From RUG100 sp050953405 (GTDB lineage: Bacteria; Bacillota; Clostridia; Peptostreptococcales; Anaerovoracaceae): DNA of 64,000 bases. Location of the stretch: NCBI GenBank assembly GCA_050953405.1, contig JBMNMP010000001.1:992001-1056000 (forward strand), written 5' to 3'. Below, in pieces: positions 1-8,692 of the stretch. Below the pieces are notes generated by a model. It worked only from the letters and a program-made list of their open reading frames with translations, ran no database searches and was not told the DNA's origin. Made by a program: the position numbers and the translations under genes. Within the stretch, counting starts at the first letter, position 1, and each line of letters starts with the position of its first letter.

Positions 1-2
1 TA

Positions 3-1592
3 GACATCAAAGATCAGAGTATGGCCGCGGATCTGGCTGCCTTACTGAAGGAAAAGAGGCCTGCGATCACCGGCCATGACCTCAAAGGTGATTATTACAT
101 GCTGATGCATCAGGGCCTTGATGATTTTGATACCGCATTCGATACGGCGGTGGCGCAGTATGTGATCGATTCCGGACGCAGCAATTATTCGCTGTCAGGG
201 CTGGCGGAGGAGTATCTGCATACCGCCATCGAAGAAGAAAGCAAGTTCCTTGAAAGCCACAGCCAGACGGATATGTTCTCCGACCAGGCCGATGACTTTG
301 CGGCTTATGGTCTCAGGTGGTGCGCTATAGTAAAGCAGCTGGCGGAGGCACAGAAAAAGCGCATCCGGGAGGAGGAGCTGCAGCAGGTGCTCGAGGAGGC
401 GGAGCTGCCCCTGGTTGAAGTGATGGCCTTCATGGAACACGAGGGCTTTGCCGTGGACAGGGCCGAACTGGAAGAGACCGGCAGGGGAATAAAAGAAAGA
501 ATAGAAGAGCTCACGAGCCGCATATACGAACTGGCTGGCGAGGAGTTCAACATCAAGTCGCCCGTACAGCTGGGACCTATCCTGTTCGAGAAACTGGGAC
601 TGCCGGCAGGCAAGAAGACAAAGCGCGGTTATTCTACCAGTGCAGACGTGCTGGAAAAGATAGCGGACAAGCACGAGATCGTGCCCCTGATACTGGAGTA
701 CCGGCAGCTGACAAAGCTGGAGGGAACATATATCGATGGTCTCCTGCCCATGATCGCCGATGACGGGAGGATACACGCGCGTTTCAACCAGACGGTGACT
801 ACAACAGGAAGGATCAGCAGCAGCGAACCGAACCTGCAGAACATCCCCGTACGCCAGGAACTGGGCCGCCGGATCAGGAAGGCCTTCATACCTTCGAGTC
901 CTGAGTATACGCTGATGGGAGCCGATTATTCACAGATAGAACTGCGCGTGCTGGCCCATGTCAGCGGTGATGAGATGCTGATAGATTCCTTCAACAGAGG
1001 GGAAGATATACACCGGGCGACTGCGGCCAGGGTGCTGGGCATACCGGAAGATGAGATAACGCCGGAACAGCGCAGCCGCGCCAAAGCCATCAACTTTGGC
1101 GTCATCTACGGGATCAGCGGCTTCGGCCTCGGCAGTCAGCTGCATATCAGCCGCAAAGAGGCACAGAACTACATAGAAGATTACTTTGAAAAACACACGG
1201 CAGTGCGCAGATATATGGATGGACAGGTGGCTTACTGCAAAGAGCACGGCTACGTGAAGACCATCATGGGCCGCAAGCGGCACATCAGCGAGATCAGCGC
1301 CAAGAATTACATGGTGCGCCAGCTGGGCGAAAGGCTGGCCATGAACAGCCCCATACAGGGCAGTGCGGCCGATATCATCAAGCTGGCCATGATCAGGGTG
1401 TACCGGGCGCTGCGCGGTTATCGTTCGCGTCTCTTACTGCAGGTGCACGATGAGCTGATCATCGAAGTGGCCAGGGAAGAAAGAGAAGAAGTAGAGAAGA
1501 TCCTGATCGAATCCATGGAGAGCGCGATGCAGCTGTCCGTGAAACTGCTGGTCGATCTGAACACCGGCGACAGCTGGTACGATCTGAAATAG
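3..1592 (+). CDS. polA: DNA polymerase I, C-terminal part (5' end outside window)
   Basis: The reading frame is already open at base 3, so this is the 3' part of polA; the 5'-nuclease domain lies upstream of the window. It contains the family-A polymerase domain: motif A (DYSQIELR, about base 924), motif B (RAKAINFGVIYG, about 1078-1113) and motif C (QVHDE, about 1440). These carry the catalytic aspartates and the O-helix lysine. The protein fills gaps during Okazaki-fragment maturation and repair. Ahead of the polymerase domain is a reduced 3'-5' exonuclease domain. The ExoII Asp may remain (GHDLKGD), but the ExoIII Y-x3-D motif reads YGLRW, with Trp in place of the metal-binding Asp. Proofreading is therefore probably lost, as in several Bacillota enzymes (inference from hand alignment). 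coaE follows 8 bases later, a common bacterial order. Confidence 0.97.
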   Translation, partial: DIKDQSMAADLAALLKEKRPAITGHDLKGDYYMLMHQGLDDFDTAFDTAVAQYVIDSGRSNYSLSGLAEEYLHTAIEEESKFLESHSQTDMFSDQADDFAAYGLRWCAIVKQLAEAQKKRIREEELQQVLEEAELPLVEVMAFMEHEGFAVDRAELEETGRGIKERIEELTSRIYELAGEEFNIKSPVQLGPILFEKLGLPAGKKTKRGYSTSADVLEKIADKHEIVPLILEYRQLTKLEGTYIDGLLPMIADDGRIHARFNQTVTTTGRISSSEPNLQNIPVRQELGRRIRKAFIPSSPEYTLMGADYSQIELRVLAHVSGDEMLIDSFNRGEDIHRATAARVLGIPEDEITPEQRSRAKAINFGVIYGISGFGLGSQLHISRKEAQNYIEDYFEKHTAVRRYMDGQVAYCKEHGYVKTIMGRKRHISEISAKNYMVRQLGERLAMNSPIQGSAADIIKLAMIRVYRALRGYRSRLLLQVHDELIIEVAREEREEVEKILIESMESAMQLSVKLLVDLNTGDSWYDLK

Positions 1593-1600
1593 GAGGCACT

Positions 1601-2188
1601 ATGCTGAAGATAGGTTTGACAGGCGGAATCGGCAGCGGGAAGTCCACGGTTACCGGATACCTGAGGCAAAAGGGTTATACTGTTGCCGATGCGGATGAGG
1701 TGGCCAGGGAAATAGTGATGCCCGGCGCCCCGGCATTGAAAAAGCTGCAGCAGGCCTTCGGGAGCGGTATCCTGGCTGAGGACGGAAGCCTCCGGCGCAA
1801 GGCACTCGCGGATATCGTGTTTGCCGATGAGAAAAAAAGAAAAATCCTCGATGACATTACACACGGGGAAATTTATGATATAATTGTCCGCAGACTTGAC
1901 AGAGCGGAAGGCGATCTGGCGTTCTGCGATGCGGCGCTGCTGTTCGAGTCGGGACTGGACAGGGAGATGGATGCTGTCTGGCTGGTCACCGCCGATGAAA
2001 AGGTGCGCATCCAAAGGGTGGCTGCCAGGGACAACACCGATGCCGCACACGTCAGGGCGCGGATAGAGAGTCAGTTGGACGACAGCAGCAAGATAAAGTC
2101 GGCCGACGAGGTAATCGATAATTCAGGGAGTAAGGAGGAACTCTTCACACAGGTGGAAGAGTTGCTGAAAAAGAATGGCAACCATTGA
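1601..2188 (+). CDS. coaE: Dephospho-CoA kinase
   Basis: This is the last enzyme of coenzyme A synthesis; it phosphorylates the 3'-hydroxyl of dephospho-CoA. The 195-residue length is normal. The P-loop GGIGSGKS is at residues 8-15, followed by the CoaE-typical ADEVARE segment and an FCDAALLFESG stretch that holds the conserved acidic region. The start follows a clear AGGAGG five bases upstream. The 3' end overlaps the next gene by 14 bases, so the two are probably co-transcribed. Confidence 0.96.
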   Translation: MLKIGLTGGIGSGKSTVTGYLRQKGYTVADADEVAREIVMPGAPALKKLQQAFGSGILAEDGSLRRKALADIVFADEKKRKILDDITHGEIYDIIVRRLDRAEGDLAFCDAALLFESGLDREMDAVWLVTADEKVRIQRVAARDNTDAAHVRARIESQLDDSSKIKSADEVIDNSGSKEELFTQVEELLKKNGNH

Positions 2189-4001
2189 AGATATAAGAAA
2201 AAAGCTGGAGGAATTTCGCTGGACAAAAAAGACGGTGACTATAGCTGTGCTGATCGTGGCCGTTATCATAGCGGCGATCGTGACCGCTGTGGTCGTCAGC
2301 AGCCGCAGCGATAAAGACGTGGTCACTGAAGGCGGAGTCACTTACAAAAATTCCAGCCATCTTTATCTTGCAATGAACAATGTGAAGACCTTCAATCCCA
2401 TCATATCAAAGGATCAGGACACTTATTACATATCCAAGCTGGTCTACGAAGGCCTCTTTGAGCTGGACAAAGACATGGTGCCCCAGCCGGTACTCGCAAA
2501 GGATTATACCATTGACCGGCGCAGCAACAAGATCACGATCGATTTGGAGAACGCAGATTTCCAGAATGGAGAGACGCTGACCTCGAGCGATGTCAAATAC
2601 ACTATCGAAGCCATGAAAGCCGCCGGCACCGGCGCTTACAGCGAGTCTGCCGCCGATATCTCATATGTGGAGACTGCCGGCAAGCAGAGGGTGAAGATAT
2701 ATTTCAACGAGGGAGGCAGGATGACTCTGTCTGATCTGACCTTCCCCATCCTGCCGCGGGGACAGTACGGCGGGGTCTATGATGTGATATACAGGGATGA
2801 CTTCAAGCCCGTGGGCACGGGTCCGTACCGCTGCACGAAATACAGCAGGAATTCCGGTGTCAACTTGAAACCGTTCGATAATTACCACGGCAGGGACAAG
2901 GCTGAGAACACCATCAGCTTTACTGTGATGTCGAAGAGCGCCGACAAGTACCGTATGACGGAGGACAGCAACATATCGCTCAACTTCACCAAGTCGCTCA
3001 CCAGGGAAGCCAAGGTTACCCAGGAGGATACCAAGCTGATAGACTTCCCGGCAAACGAGGTCGAATGCCTCGGATTCAACTTTACGCACGAGGAAATGGC
3101 AGACAAGAATGTGAGAAAGGCCATCGCCAGTGCCATCAACAACCAGGCGATCATACAGGAATGCTATTACAACTGCGGGATGACCAATGACAACATCTAT
3201 TACCCGAACTATATGGGCATAGACAGCAGCAAAGATCAATACAAATACAGCAGAGCCAGGGCGAAGAAGTACCTGCGCAAGGCGGGATATAAGGACCGCG
3301 ATCACGATGGTTATGTGGAAAACAGCGATATGGGTGAACTGTCGCTGACGCTGCTGACTACTTCGGATCAGATCAGACAGAAGATGGCCGAGATGGTGCA
3401 GAAAAACCTTGAAAACGCCGGCATTCATGTATCGCTATCATATGCGGAGACCAAGAATTATGAAACATACCTCAAATCCGGGAATTTTGACATCTTCATA
3501 GCTGGTCTCGAGTTCAGCGAGAACAACGATATGTCACAATTCCTGCGGGGTACAGAAATGACAGTGAAATACACTTACGACAACAGCGACTCCGGCAGCT
3601 CCGAGAGCACTGAAAGCGGCACTGAGGAAAACAGCGGCAAATATAACAGCAGTGATGAGAGCGGCACCGGTTCCGGCAGCTCCAGCGGCAGTCTCAAGGA
3701 AGAAAAGAGTTACAGCAATACGATCACGGGACAGAACTACACCAGATATTACAGCAAGAAGGTCAACAGCCTGCTGGATTCCATGGATTCCGGACTTTCC
3801 AATGAGAAAATGAAGACCAGGTTCTCCAGCCTCAAGAAAAAGCTCACCGATGATCTGCCGTATTACTGCCTGCTGTACAAAACATATGGAGTGGAAAGAT
3901 CACCGGCGATCCGGGGAACGGTAAAACCGGAATTCTGGAATATATACAATGGATGTAAGAGCTGGAAAGCGAGATATGAAATCGAATCTGAAGAGCAATA
4001 G
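2175..4001 (+). CDS. Membrane-anchored oligopeptide/solute-binding protein (SBP_bac_5 family)
   Basis: This 608-residue protein has one N-terminal membrane helix (about residues 20-41) and no lipobox cysteine, then a family-5 extracellular solute-binding domain (NVKTFNPIIS, a YEGLFELD segment, GTGPYRC and an ENAGIHV-type C-terminal lobe). Such proteins capture peptides or other solutes for an Opp/Dpp-type ABC transporter. No permease or ATPase gene lies nearby, so it is either an orphan receptor or works with a transporter elsewhere. Near the C-terminal lobe (about residues 470-510) is a low-complexity Ser/Gly/Glu insert that is probably a disordered surface loop. The start overlaps coaE; a GGTGGAAGAG stretch lies upstream. 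The family assignment is firm, the ligand unknown. Confidence 0.85.
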   Translation: MATIEDIRKKLEEFRWTKKTVTIAVLIVAVIIAAIVTAVVVSSRSDKDVVTEGGVTYKNSSHLYLAMNNVKTFNPIISKDQDTYYISKLVYEGLFELDKDMVPQPVLAKDYTIDRRSNKITIDLENADFQNGETLTSSDVKYTIEAMKAAGTGAYSESAADISYVETAGKQRVKIYFNEGGRMTLSDLTFPILPRGQYGGVYDVIYRDDFKPVGTGPYRCTKYSRNSGVNLKPFDNYHGRDKAENTISFTVMSKSADKYRMTEDSNISLNFTKSLTREAKVTQEDTKLIDFPANEVECLGFNFTHEEMADKNVRKAIASAINNQAIIQECYYNCGMTNDNIYYPNYMGIDSSKDQYKYSRARAKKYLRKAGYKDRDHDGYVENSDMGELSLTLLTTSDQIRQKMAEMVQKNLENAGIHVSLSYAETKNYETYLKSGNFDIFIAGLEFSENNDMSQFLRGTEMTVKYTYDNSDSGSSESTESGTEENSGKYNSSDESGTGSGSSSGSLKEEKSYSNTITGQNYTRYYSKKVNSLLDSMDSGLSNEKMKTRFSSLKKKLTDDLPYYCLLYKTYGVERSPAIRGTVKPEFWNIYNGCKSWKARYEIESEEQ

Positions 4002-4016
4002 AAAAGGAGGTACCCG

Positions 4017-4100
4017 ATGACTGCGGTATATTGGATAGTGATCATTATAGGCATCTGCGGACTGGCTGTAGTGGCCAGATACAGAGACAAATTCAAGTAA
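4017..4100 (+). CDS. 27-residue single-helix membrane microprotein
   Basis: A short open frame starts 15 bases after the solute-binding-protein stop, behind a strong ribosome-binding site (AAAAGGAGG, 5-6 bases before the ATG). The peptide has a hydrophobic stretch (VYWIVIIIGICGLAVV) and a basic tail (ARYRDKFK), as expected for a small membrane protein with its C-terminus in the cytoplasm. It could be a small partner of the upstream binding protein. The ribosome-binding site, spacing and amphipathic layout argue for a real gene; conservation could not be checked. Confidence 0.6.
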   Translation: MTAVYWIVIIIGICGLAVVARYRDKFK

Positions 4101-4115
4101 ACATAGAAATAGTTG

Positions 4116-4144
4116 TTGACATCAGGCCGAACAGACTTTATTAT
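4116..4144 (+). promoter_or_regulatory. Sigma-70-type promoter for tRNA-Leu(GAG)
   Basis: A consensus -35 TTGACA (4116-4121) is followed after 17 bases by TATTAT (4139-4144). The tRNA begins 27 bases after the -10 element. Confidence 0.85.
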
Positions 4145-4170
4145 ATTTTTTGTAGCTTAATAAGAGGCCT

Positions 4171-4255
4171 GCGCCCGTGGCGGAATAGGCAGACGCGCAC
4201 GTTTGAGGGGCGTGTGGGTAACACCGTGCTGGTTCAAGTCCAGTCGGGCGCACCA
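4171..4255 (+). tRNA. tRNA-Leu (anticodon GAG)
   Basis: Acceptor stem GCGCCCG (4171-4177) pairs with CGGGCGC (4245-4251). The discriminator base is A4252 and the CCA end (4253-4255) is encoded. The anticodon stem CACGT/GCGTG encloses loop TTGAGGG, giving anticodon GAG (4205-4207), which reads CUC/CUU leucine codons. The long variable arm expected of a class II tRNA is present, and the T-arm contains GGTTCAAGTCC. Confidence 0.97.
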
Positions 4256-4260
4256 TTCAG

Positions 4261-4296
4261 AAAACAGTTGCTTTCACCGGCAGCTGTTTTTTATTT
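4261..4296 (+). terminator. Rho-independent terminator after tRNA-Leu(GAG)
   Basis: An 11-bp stem AAAACAGTTGC / GCAGCTGTTTT (one G-U pair) is followed by a T-rich run. A nearly identical hairpin occurs at 55294-55324. Confidence 0.85.
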
Positions 4297-4316
4297 CTTC
4301 CGGAGCCACAAATCAT

Positions 4317-4344
4317 TTGTAATTGATCTCTGCGATGTTATAAT
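4317..4344 (+). promoter_or_regulatory. Promoter for the RND exporter gene
   Basis: TTGTAA (4317-4322), a 16-base spacer and TATAAT (4339-4344) preceded by TG (extended -10). It lies 44 bases before the exporter start and after the tRNA terminator. Confidence 0.65.
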
Positions 4345-4388
4345 AGCGGTGTGTACGGGGAACTGCGAACAGAGAAAGAGGGGAACCA

Positions 4389-7300
4389 ATGTTATCCAGA
4401 TTCAGTGTCAGAAAGCCATATACGATCTTCGTGATCGTGGTCCTCATAATTGTGTTTGGAGTGGTGGCTTTCACGAAGACCACTATGGACCTGATGCCCA
4501 ACATCGATATGCCGTATGTGGCCGTGATGACAGCCGATCCCGGGGCTACCCCGAGGCAGGTGGAAAAAACGGTTACCGAGCCCATGGAGCAGCAGATGGC
4601 TACCCTCGATGATCTGAAAAATGTAAGCTCCATGTCTCAGGACAACTATTCATTGATAATGCTGGAATTCAACAGCGACGCGGATCTCGACGTCGTTTCT
4701 TCTGATATACGGGACAAGATCGATCTGGTCTCCGGCAACTTTGATGATTCGGTGCAAAAGCCGGTCATCTACAAACTGAATCCGAACATCATGCCCATAG
4801 TTATCGCTTCGGTGACCGACAAGGGCAAGAATACGGTGGAGACCTCGACATTGATGGAGGAAGAACTGCAGCGCAGGCTGGAGGGCACCGACGGCGTGGC
4901 TGCGGTGACTACGGCCGGTCTCGTGGATGACAAGGTGCACATCGCGCTTTCGCAGGAGAAGATAGACGCGGTCAACGCACGTCTCCGGAAAGCCGCCGGT
5001 GCGCTTGCCGGTAAGGCCGAGAAGCAGGTCGACGAAGGCATCAGCAAGTCCCGGAGCGGGCAGAAACAGATCGAGTACGGACAGCAGCAGATAGAAAAGG
5101 CACAGCAGGATCTGGCGGTCAAGAAGGAACTGATCAGCAAGGCCCTGAAATCTTTGCAGACTCTTGCAGTCAGCAGGGACGCGGTACGCAAGATGCAGCC
5201 GGGCATGGACACTTCGCTGCTGGACGAACAGATCGACAATATAGTGAAACAGCTGCGTCCCTACAGTGCGGATCTGAAAAAAGTGGGTATCGACATCGAT
5301 AAAGCGGCTTCGAGCGGCAGGGAAGCGACCAAAGCTGTGTCCGCGTTCGATATCGCGATGTCGTTCGCTCAGGATCAGATGGGCAACAAGATGAGCGACC
5401 TGGCGGGCATGTCGGCTTACCTCAAGTCACTTGAAAACCAGCTGCAGGGGTCGAAGACTCAGATCGAAGCTCAGAAAAAGCAGGCGGAGCAGAGTGCCGA
5501 CGTCAGCGGGCTGCTGACCATGGACAATCTCTCCAGGATCCTCACGGCACAGAACTTTGAGATGCTGGCAGGGTATGTCAGCGACGACGGGCACGATGTG
5601 ATGGTGACTGTAGGCGACAAGCTCGACAGCCTCCAGGATATCTCAAATCTGGTGCTCGTGGATCCCGGTATCCGCGGAGTGGCTCCGGTGCGCATCCGGG
5701 ATGTGGCCACGGTTTCCTACCTCAACAACGGCGAAGACTCTTATGCAAAGAACAACGGGCAGGAGGGCCTGCTGGTGACCTTCAACAAACAGTCCGGGTA
5801 TTCGACCACGGAAGCCGCCGGCAACATCATGGACAAGTTTGGCAAGCTAGAGAAGGAATACAAGGGTCTCCGTTTCACGGTGCTCTCCAACCAGGGCAAG
5901 TACATAAAAGAAGTCATCAACAATGTGCTGGAAAACCTGCTGGTGGGAGCGCTGCTGGCGATCCTGATACTGTTCCTCTTCCTGCGGGATCTCAAACCGA
6001 CTCTGATCACGGTGCTGAGCATCCCTATATCGGTCACCTTTGCCTTCGTGCTGATGTACTTTTCGGGCGTTACTCTCAACGTGATCTCCATGTCGGGCCT
6101 GGCTGTCGGCATCGGCATGCTGGTGGACAACTCCATAGTAGTCATCGAAAACATTTACCGCTTGCGGGCGGAAGGATACAGCCGCATGGAAGCCGCCATG
6201 AAGGGCGCTTCGCAGGTGGCGGGAGCCATCACAGCTTCCACGCTGACAACGGTCAGCGTTTTCATACCAATAGTCTTCGTTCAGGGCATCACGAGACAAG
6301 TGTTCATGGATATGGCGCTGACGGTCTCCTACTCGCTGCTGGCATCGCTGTTCATTGCCCTGACACTGGTGCCCGTCATTGGGTCCTCGCTGCTCAAAAA
6401 CATCAGGCAGAATACCCTGCTGTCTCAGAACAGCCGCTTCATCGCGAAATACAAAAAATTTGTCAGGACGGCACTTGATCACAAGGCAGTCGTCCTGGTA
6501 CTGGCGCTGGTGCTCCTGGTCGCTTCGGTGGCCACCGAAGCTTCGCGCGGACTCGAATACATTCCCGCTATGTCGACCGATGAGATATCGGCGACTCTGG
6601 AGATGCCCGCAAAAACCGGAAGGGACAAATGCTTTGAAGCTTATGACGAGATAAGCTCCGCGATACAGCGCATGAAAGGCGTGAAGACAGTCGGCATCAT
6701 GCTGGAAGCTGATATCGGATCTTCGATGGGTTTTGCGGCCACCTCGGGAGGCAGCAAGGATTATAACACTGCCAGCCTCTATATCCTCATGAAGAAGAGT
6801 GAGATGGACCGCTCGGACGAGGTCGGCAGGGCCATGAAAAAGCTGGCTAGGGAACACGGCGGCGAAATGTCGGTGAGCAACGAAGTGGACGTGACCAGCT
6901 CCTCGGCTCTGGGCGGAGGCGGCATCAGCCTCGATGTGGATTCCGATGACCTGGACGCACTGCGCGTTTCGGCGCAGCGGATCGAAAAGAAAATGCGCAG
7001 CATGAAGGGCCTCACAAATGTTTCTGACAGCAGAGAAGACACGGTGCCCGAACTGCGGATCACCATAGACAAATCAAAAGCTATCAGGCAGGGGCTGACT
7101 ACGGCACAGGTCTATGCGGGAATTTCGTCCGCGCTTTCGGCGGAGCGCAAAGCCACTACTATCGAGTTGAACGGCAGCGACAGGGATGTAGTGCTCTCGG
7201 AAATGGAGGGCAGGCGCCTGACTGAAGACCAGCTCCTGAAGAAGACGATCACGGCGACAGATGCCACCGGTAAGACGGTCAGGGTAAAGCTGGATGACAT

Positions 7301-8018
7301 AGCAGGGGTCAGCGAAGATGAAACGCTCAAAGTCATCCATCATAAGAGCCAGAAGAGGACGATCAATGTGACGGCAGCCATTGCAAAGGGCTACAATACG
7401 ACCAAGATGAACGACAAGGTGGAAAAGGCGGTAGCCGGCATGGACCTGCCCGACAGCATCAGTGTGGATTACGGCGGCAGGAACGCAGCCATCATGGATG
7501 CCATGAAACAGCTGGGTCTGATGATGGCTCTCGGGATCCTCCTGATATATCTGATAATGGTGGCCCAGTTCCAGTCTCTGAAGCAGCCGTTCGTGGTCAT
7601 GTTCACGGTGCCGCTGGCCTTCACAGGCGGCCTGCTGGCCCTGTTGCTGACCGGAAACGTGATCAGCGTAGTTTCTATGATTGGATTCATCATGCTCGTG
7701 GGTATAATAGTCAATAACGCGATAGTGCTCATCGACTATACGAATCAGCTGCGCGCAGAGGGCGTAGAACTGCGGGAAGCCATAGTTCAGGCCGGAGCCA
7801 CCAGGCTGCGGCCGATACTGATGACGGCGCTGACGACAGTCCTCGGACTGCTGCCTCTGAGTCTTGGCATCGGCTCGGGCACGGAAATGATGCAGCCGGT
7901 AGCCATAGTCTGCATCGGCGGACTGCTGTATGCTACGCTGATGACACTCCTGGTGATACCGTGCATGTATGAAATCATGAGCCGCGTCAGGAAGCCAAAA
8001 AAAAAACCGCGGATTTGA
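4389..8018 (+). CDS. RND-family efflux/export protein (AcrB/SwrC-like)
   Basis: This 1209-residue inner-membrane protein belongs to the resistance-nodulation-division family, which exports hydrophobic compounds using the proton gradient. One N-terminal helix (about 14-30) is followed by a porter region, a first membrane bundle (about 515-715), a second porter region, and a final bundle (about 1040-1190). Helix 4 carries GIGMLVDNSIVVIEN, with Asp-Asn where AcrB has Asp-Asp; DN is also usual in Gram-positive relatives such as SwrC, so activity is not excluded. The first porter domain holds a long Lys/Gln/Glu-rich, probably coiled-coil insertion (about 197-370) not found in AcrB. No membrane-fusion or outer-membrane partner is nearby. 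AGAGGGGAA precedes the start. It sits between two tRNA-Leu genes. Substrate unknown. Confidence 0.93.
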   Translation: MLSRFSVRKPYTIFVIVVLIIVFGVVAFTKTTMDLMPNIDMPYVAVMTADPGATPRQVEKTVTEPMEQQMATLDDLKNVSSMSQDNYSLIMLEFNSDADLDVVSSDIRDKIDLVSGNFDDSVQKPVIYKLNPNIMPIVIASVTDKGKNTVETSTLMEEELQRRLEGTDGVAAVTTAGLVDDKVHIALSQEKIDAVNARLRKAAGALAGKAEKQVDEGISKSRSGQKQIEYGQQQIEKAQQDLAVKKELISKALKSLQTLAVSRDAVRKMQPGMDTSLLDEQIDNIVKQLRPYSADLKKVGIDIDKAASSGREATKAVSAFDIAMSFAQDQMGNKMSDLAGMSAYLKSLENQLQGSKTQIEAQKKQAEQSADVSGLLTMDNLSRILTAQNFEMLAGYVSDDGHDVMVTVGDKLDSLQDISNLVLVDPGIRGVAPVRIRDVATVSYLNNGEDSYAKNNGQEGLLVTFNKQSGYSTTEAAGNIMDKFGKLEKEYKGLRFTVLSNQGKYIKEVINNVLENLLVGALLAILILFLFLRDLKPTLITVLSIPISVTFAFVLMYFSGVTLNVISMSGLAVGIGMLVDNSIVVIENIYRLRAEGYSRMEAAMKGASQVAGAITASTLTTVSVFIPIVFVQGITRQVFMDMALTVSYSLLASLFIALTLVPVIGSSLLKNIRQNTLLSQNSRFIAKYKKFVRTALDHKAVVLVLALVLLVASVATEASRGLEYIPAMSTDEISATLEMPAKTGRDKCFEAYDEISSAIQRMKGVKTVGIMLEADIGSSMGFAATSGGSKDYNTASLYILMKKSEMDRSDEVGRAMKKLAREHGGEMSVSNEVDVTSSSALGGGGISLDVDSDDLDALRVSAQRIEKKMRSMKGLTNVSDSREDTVPELRITIDKSKAIRQGLTTAQVYAGISSALSAERKATTIELNGSDRDVVLSEMEGRRLTEDQLLKKTITATDATGKTVRVKLDDIAGVSEDETLKVIHHKSQKRTINVTAAIAKGYNTTKMNDKVEKAVAGMDLPDSISVDYGGRNAAIMDAMKQLGLMMALGILLIYLIMVAQFQSLKQPFVVMFTVPLAFTGGLLALLLTGNVISVVSMIGFIMLVGIIVNNAIVLIDYTNQLRAEGVELREAIVQAGATRLRPILMTALTTVLGLLPLSLGIGSGTEMMQPVAIVCIGGLLYATLMTLLVIPCMYEIMSRVRKPKKKPRI

Positions 8019-8027
8019 AATGTATAG

Positions 8028-8057
8028 TTGACGGTCGGTAATTGCGAATGATATAAT
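8028..8057 (+). promoter_or_regulatory. Promoter for tRNA-Leu(CAA)
   Basis: TTGACG (8028-8033), an 18-base spacer and TATAAT (8052-8057). The tRNA starts 12 bases after the -10 box. Confidence 0.85.
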
Positions 8058-8068
8058 TACCACATTGT

Positions 8069-8155
8069 GCCGGCGTGATGGAATTGGCAGACGTGCGGGA
8101 TTCAAAATCCCGTGGTGGAAACACCGTATGGGTTCGACCCCCATCGCCGGCACCA
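8069..8155 (+). tRNA. tRNA-Leu (anticodon CAA)
   Basis: Acceptor stem GCCGGCG (8069-8075) pairs with CGCCGGC (8145-8151); A8152 and an encoded CCA (8153-8155) follow. The anticodon stem CGGGA/TCCCG encloses loop TTCAAAA with anticodon CAA (8103-8105), which reads UUG. The variable arm is long and the T-loop is TTCGACC. yajC begins 48 bases downstream with no terminator between, so read-through into yajC is possible. Confidence 0.97.
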
Positions 8156-8203
8156 ATGGGTGACTGCAAACAATATGTATTACATAGGTAAGGAGGATAC
8201 AAT

Positions 8204-8623
8204 ATGGGTAGTTATGGCGGCATAATTCTACTGATCGTAATGATTGCGGTAATGTATTTACTGCTGATCAGACCGCAGAGGAAGAAGGAAAAAGAAACCA
8301 AGGCTATGAGAGATGCGGTTAGAGTCGGCGATGAAATCATTACCATCGGAGGCATTTGCGGCAAGGTCGTAAAGACCAAGGAAGAGTCTCTGGTGATCCA
8401 GGTAGGAGCCGGTAAGACAAAGTTCGAAGTCATGAGATGGTCGATTTCCAAGGTTGTCACCGAAGGCAGCAGGGCATCTTCCGTCGATGAGAAAGAAGAA
8501 CATGAGGAAGCGCCGAAGAAGGCAGCTCCAAAGCGCATCAAGAGAATCGATGCAGAAGAGAACGACAACGAAGCCGAAGCAGAGGCGGATGAAGCCGAAG
8601 CTGAAGCTGGTGAAGAAAAGTGA
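8204..8623 (+). CDS. yajC: Sec translocon accessory subunit YajC
   Basis: This 139-residue protein has a single N-terminal membrane helix (about 4-22) followed by the hallmark LLIRPQRKKEKE stretch and the GDEIITIGGICGKV domain of YajC. The C-terminal 40 residues are a highly charged Lys/Glu/Ala tail, longer than in most homologues. YajC associates with SecDF, which is encoded next. A strong AAGGAGG ribosome-binding site precedes the start. A terminator follows, and secDF has its own promoter. Confidence 0.96.
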   Translation: MGSYGGIILLIVMIAVMYLLLIRPQRKKEKETKAMRDAVRVGDEIITIGGICGKVVKTKEESLVIQVGAGKTKFEVMRWSISKVVTEGSRASSVDEKEEHEEAPKKAAPKRIKRIDAEENDNEAEAEADEAEAEAGEEK

Positions 8624-8656
8624 TAATATCGCTTATATCATGGAAAATGCGCATTT

Positions 8657-8681
8657 GCCGGCAGAAAACTGCCGGCTTTTT
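8657..8681 (+). terminator. Terminator after yajC
   Basis: Perfect 8-bp stem GCCGGCAG / CTGCCGGC with an AAAA loop, followed by five T residues. Confidence 0.9.
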
Positions 8682-8692
8682 GTTGCAGAGCC

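Noticed and set aside
195..776. Long reverse-strand frames opposite polA, and similar long minus-strand frames throughout the window
   Set aside because: They mirror the codon structure of genes on the + strand, lack ribosome-binding sites and show no recognisable domains.
3586..3710. Low-complexity Ser/Gly segment as a frameshift artefact in the binding protein
   Set aside because: The frame and codon pattern continue cleanly on both sides and the C-terminal lobe matches the family.
4031..4612. 193-residue frame across 4031-4612
   Set aside because: It runs through a complete tRNA gene, its terminator and the exporter start; composition is not protein-like.
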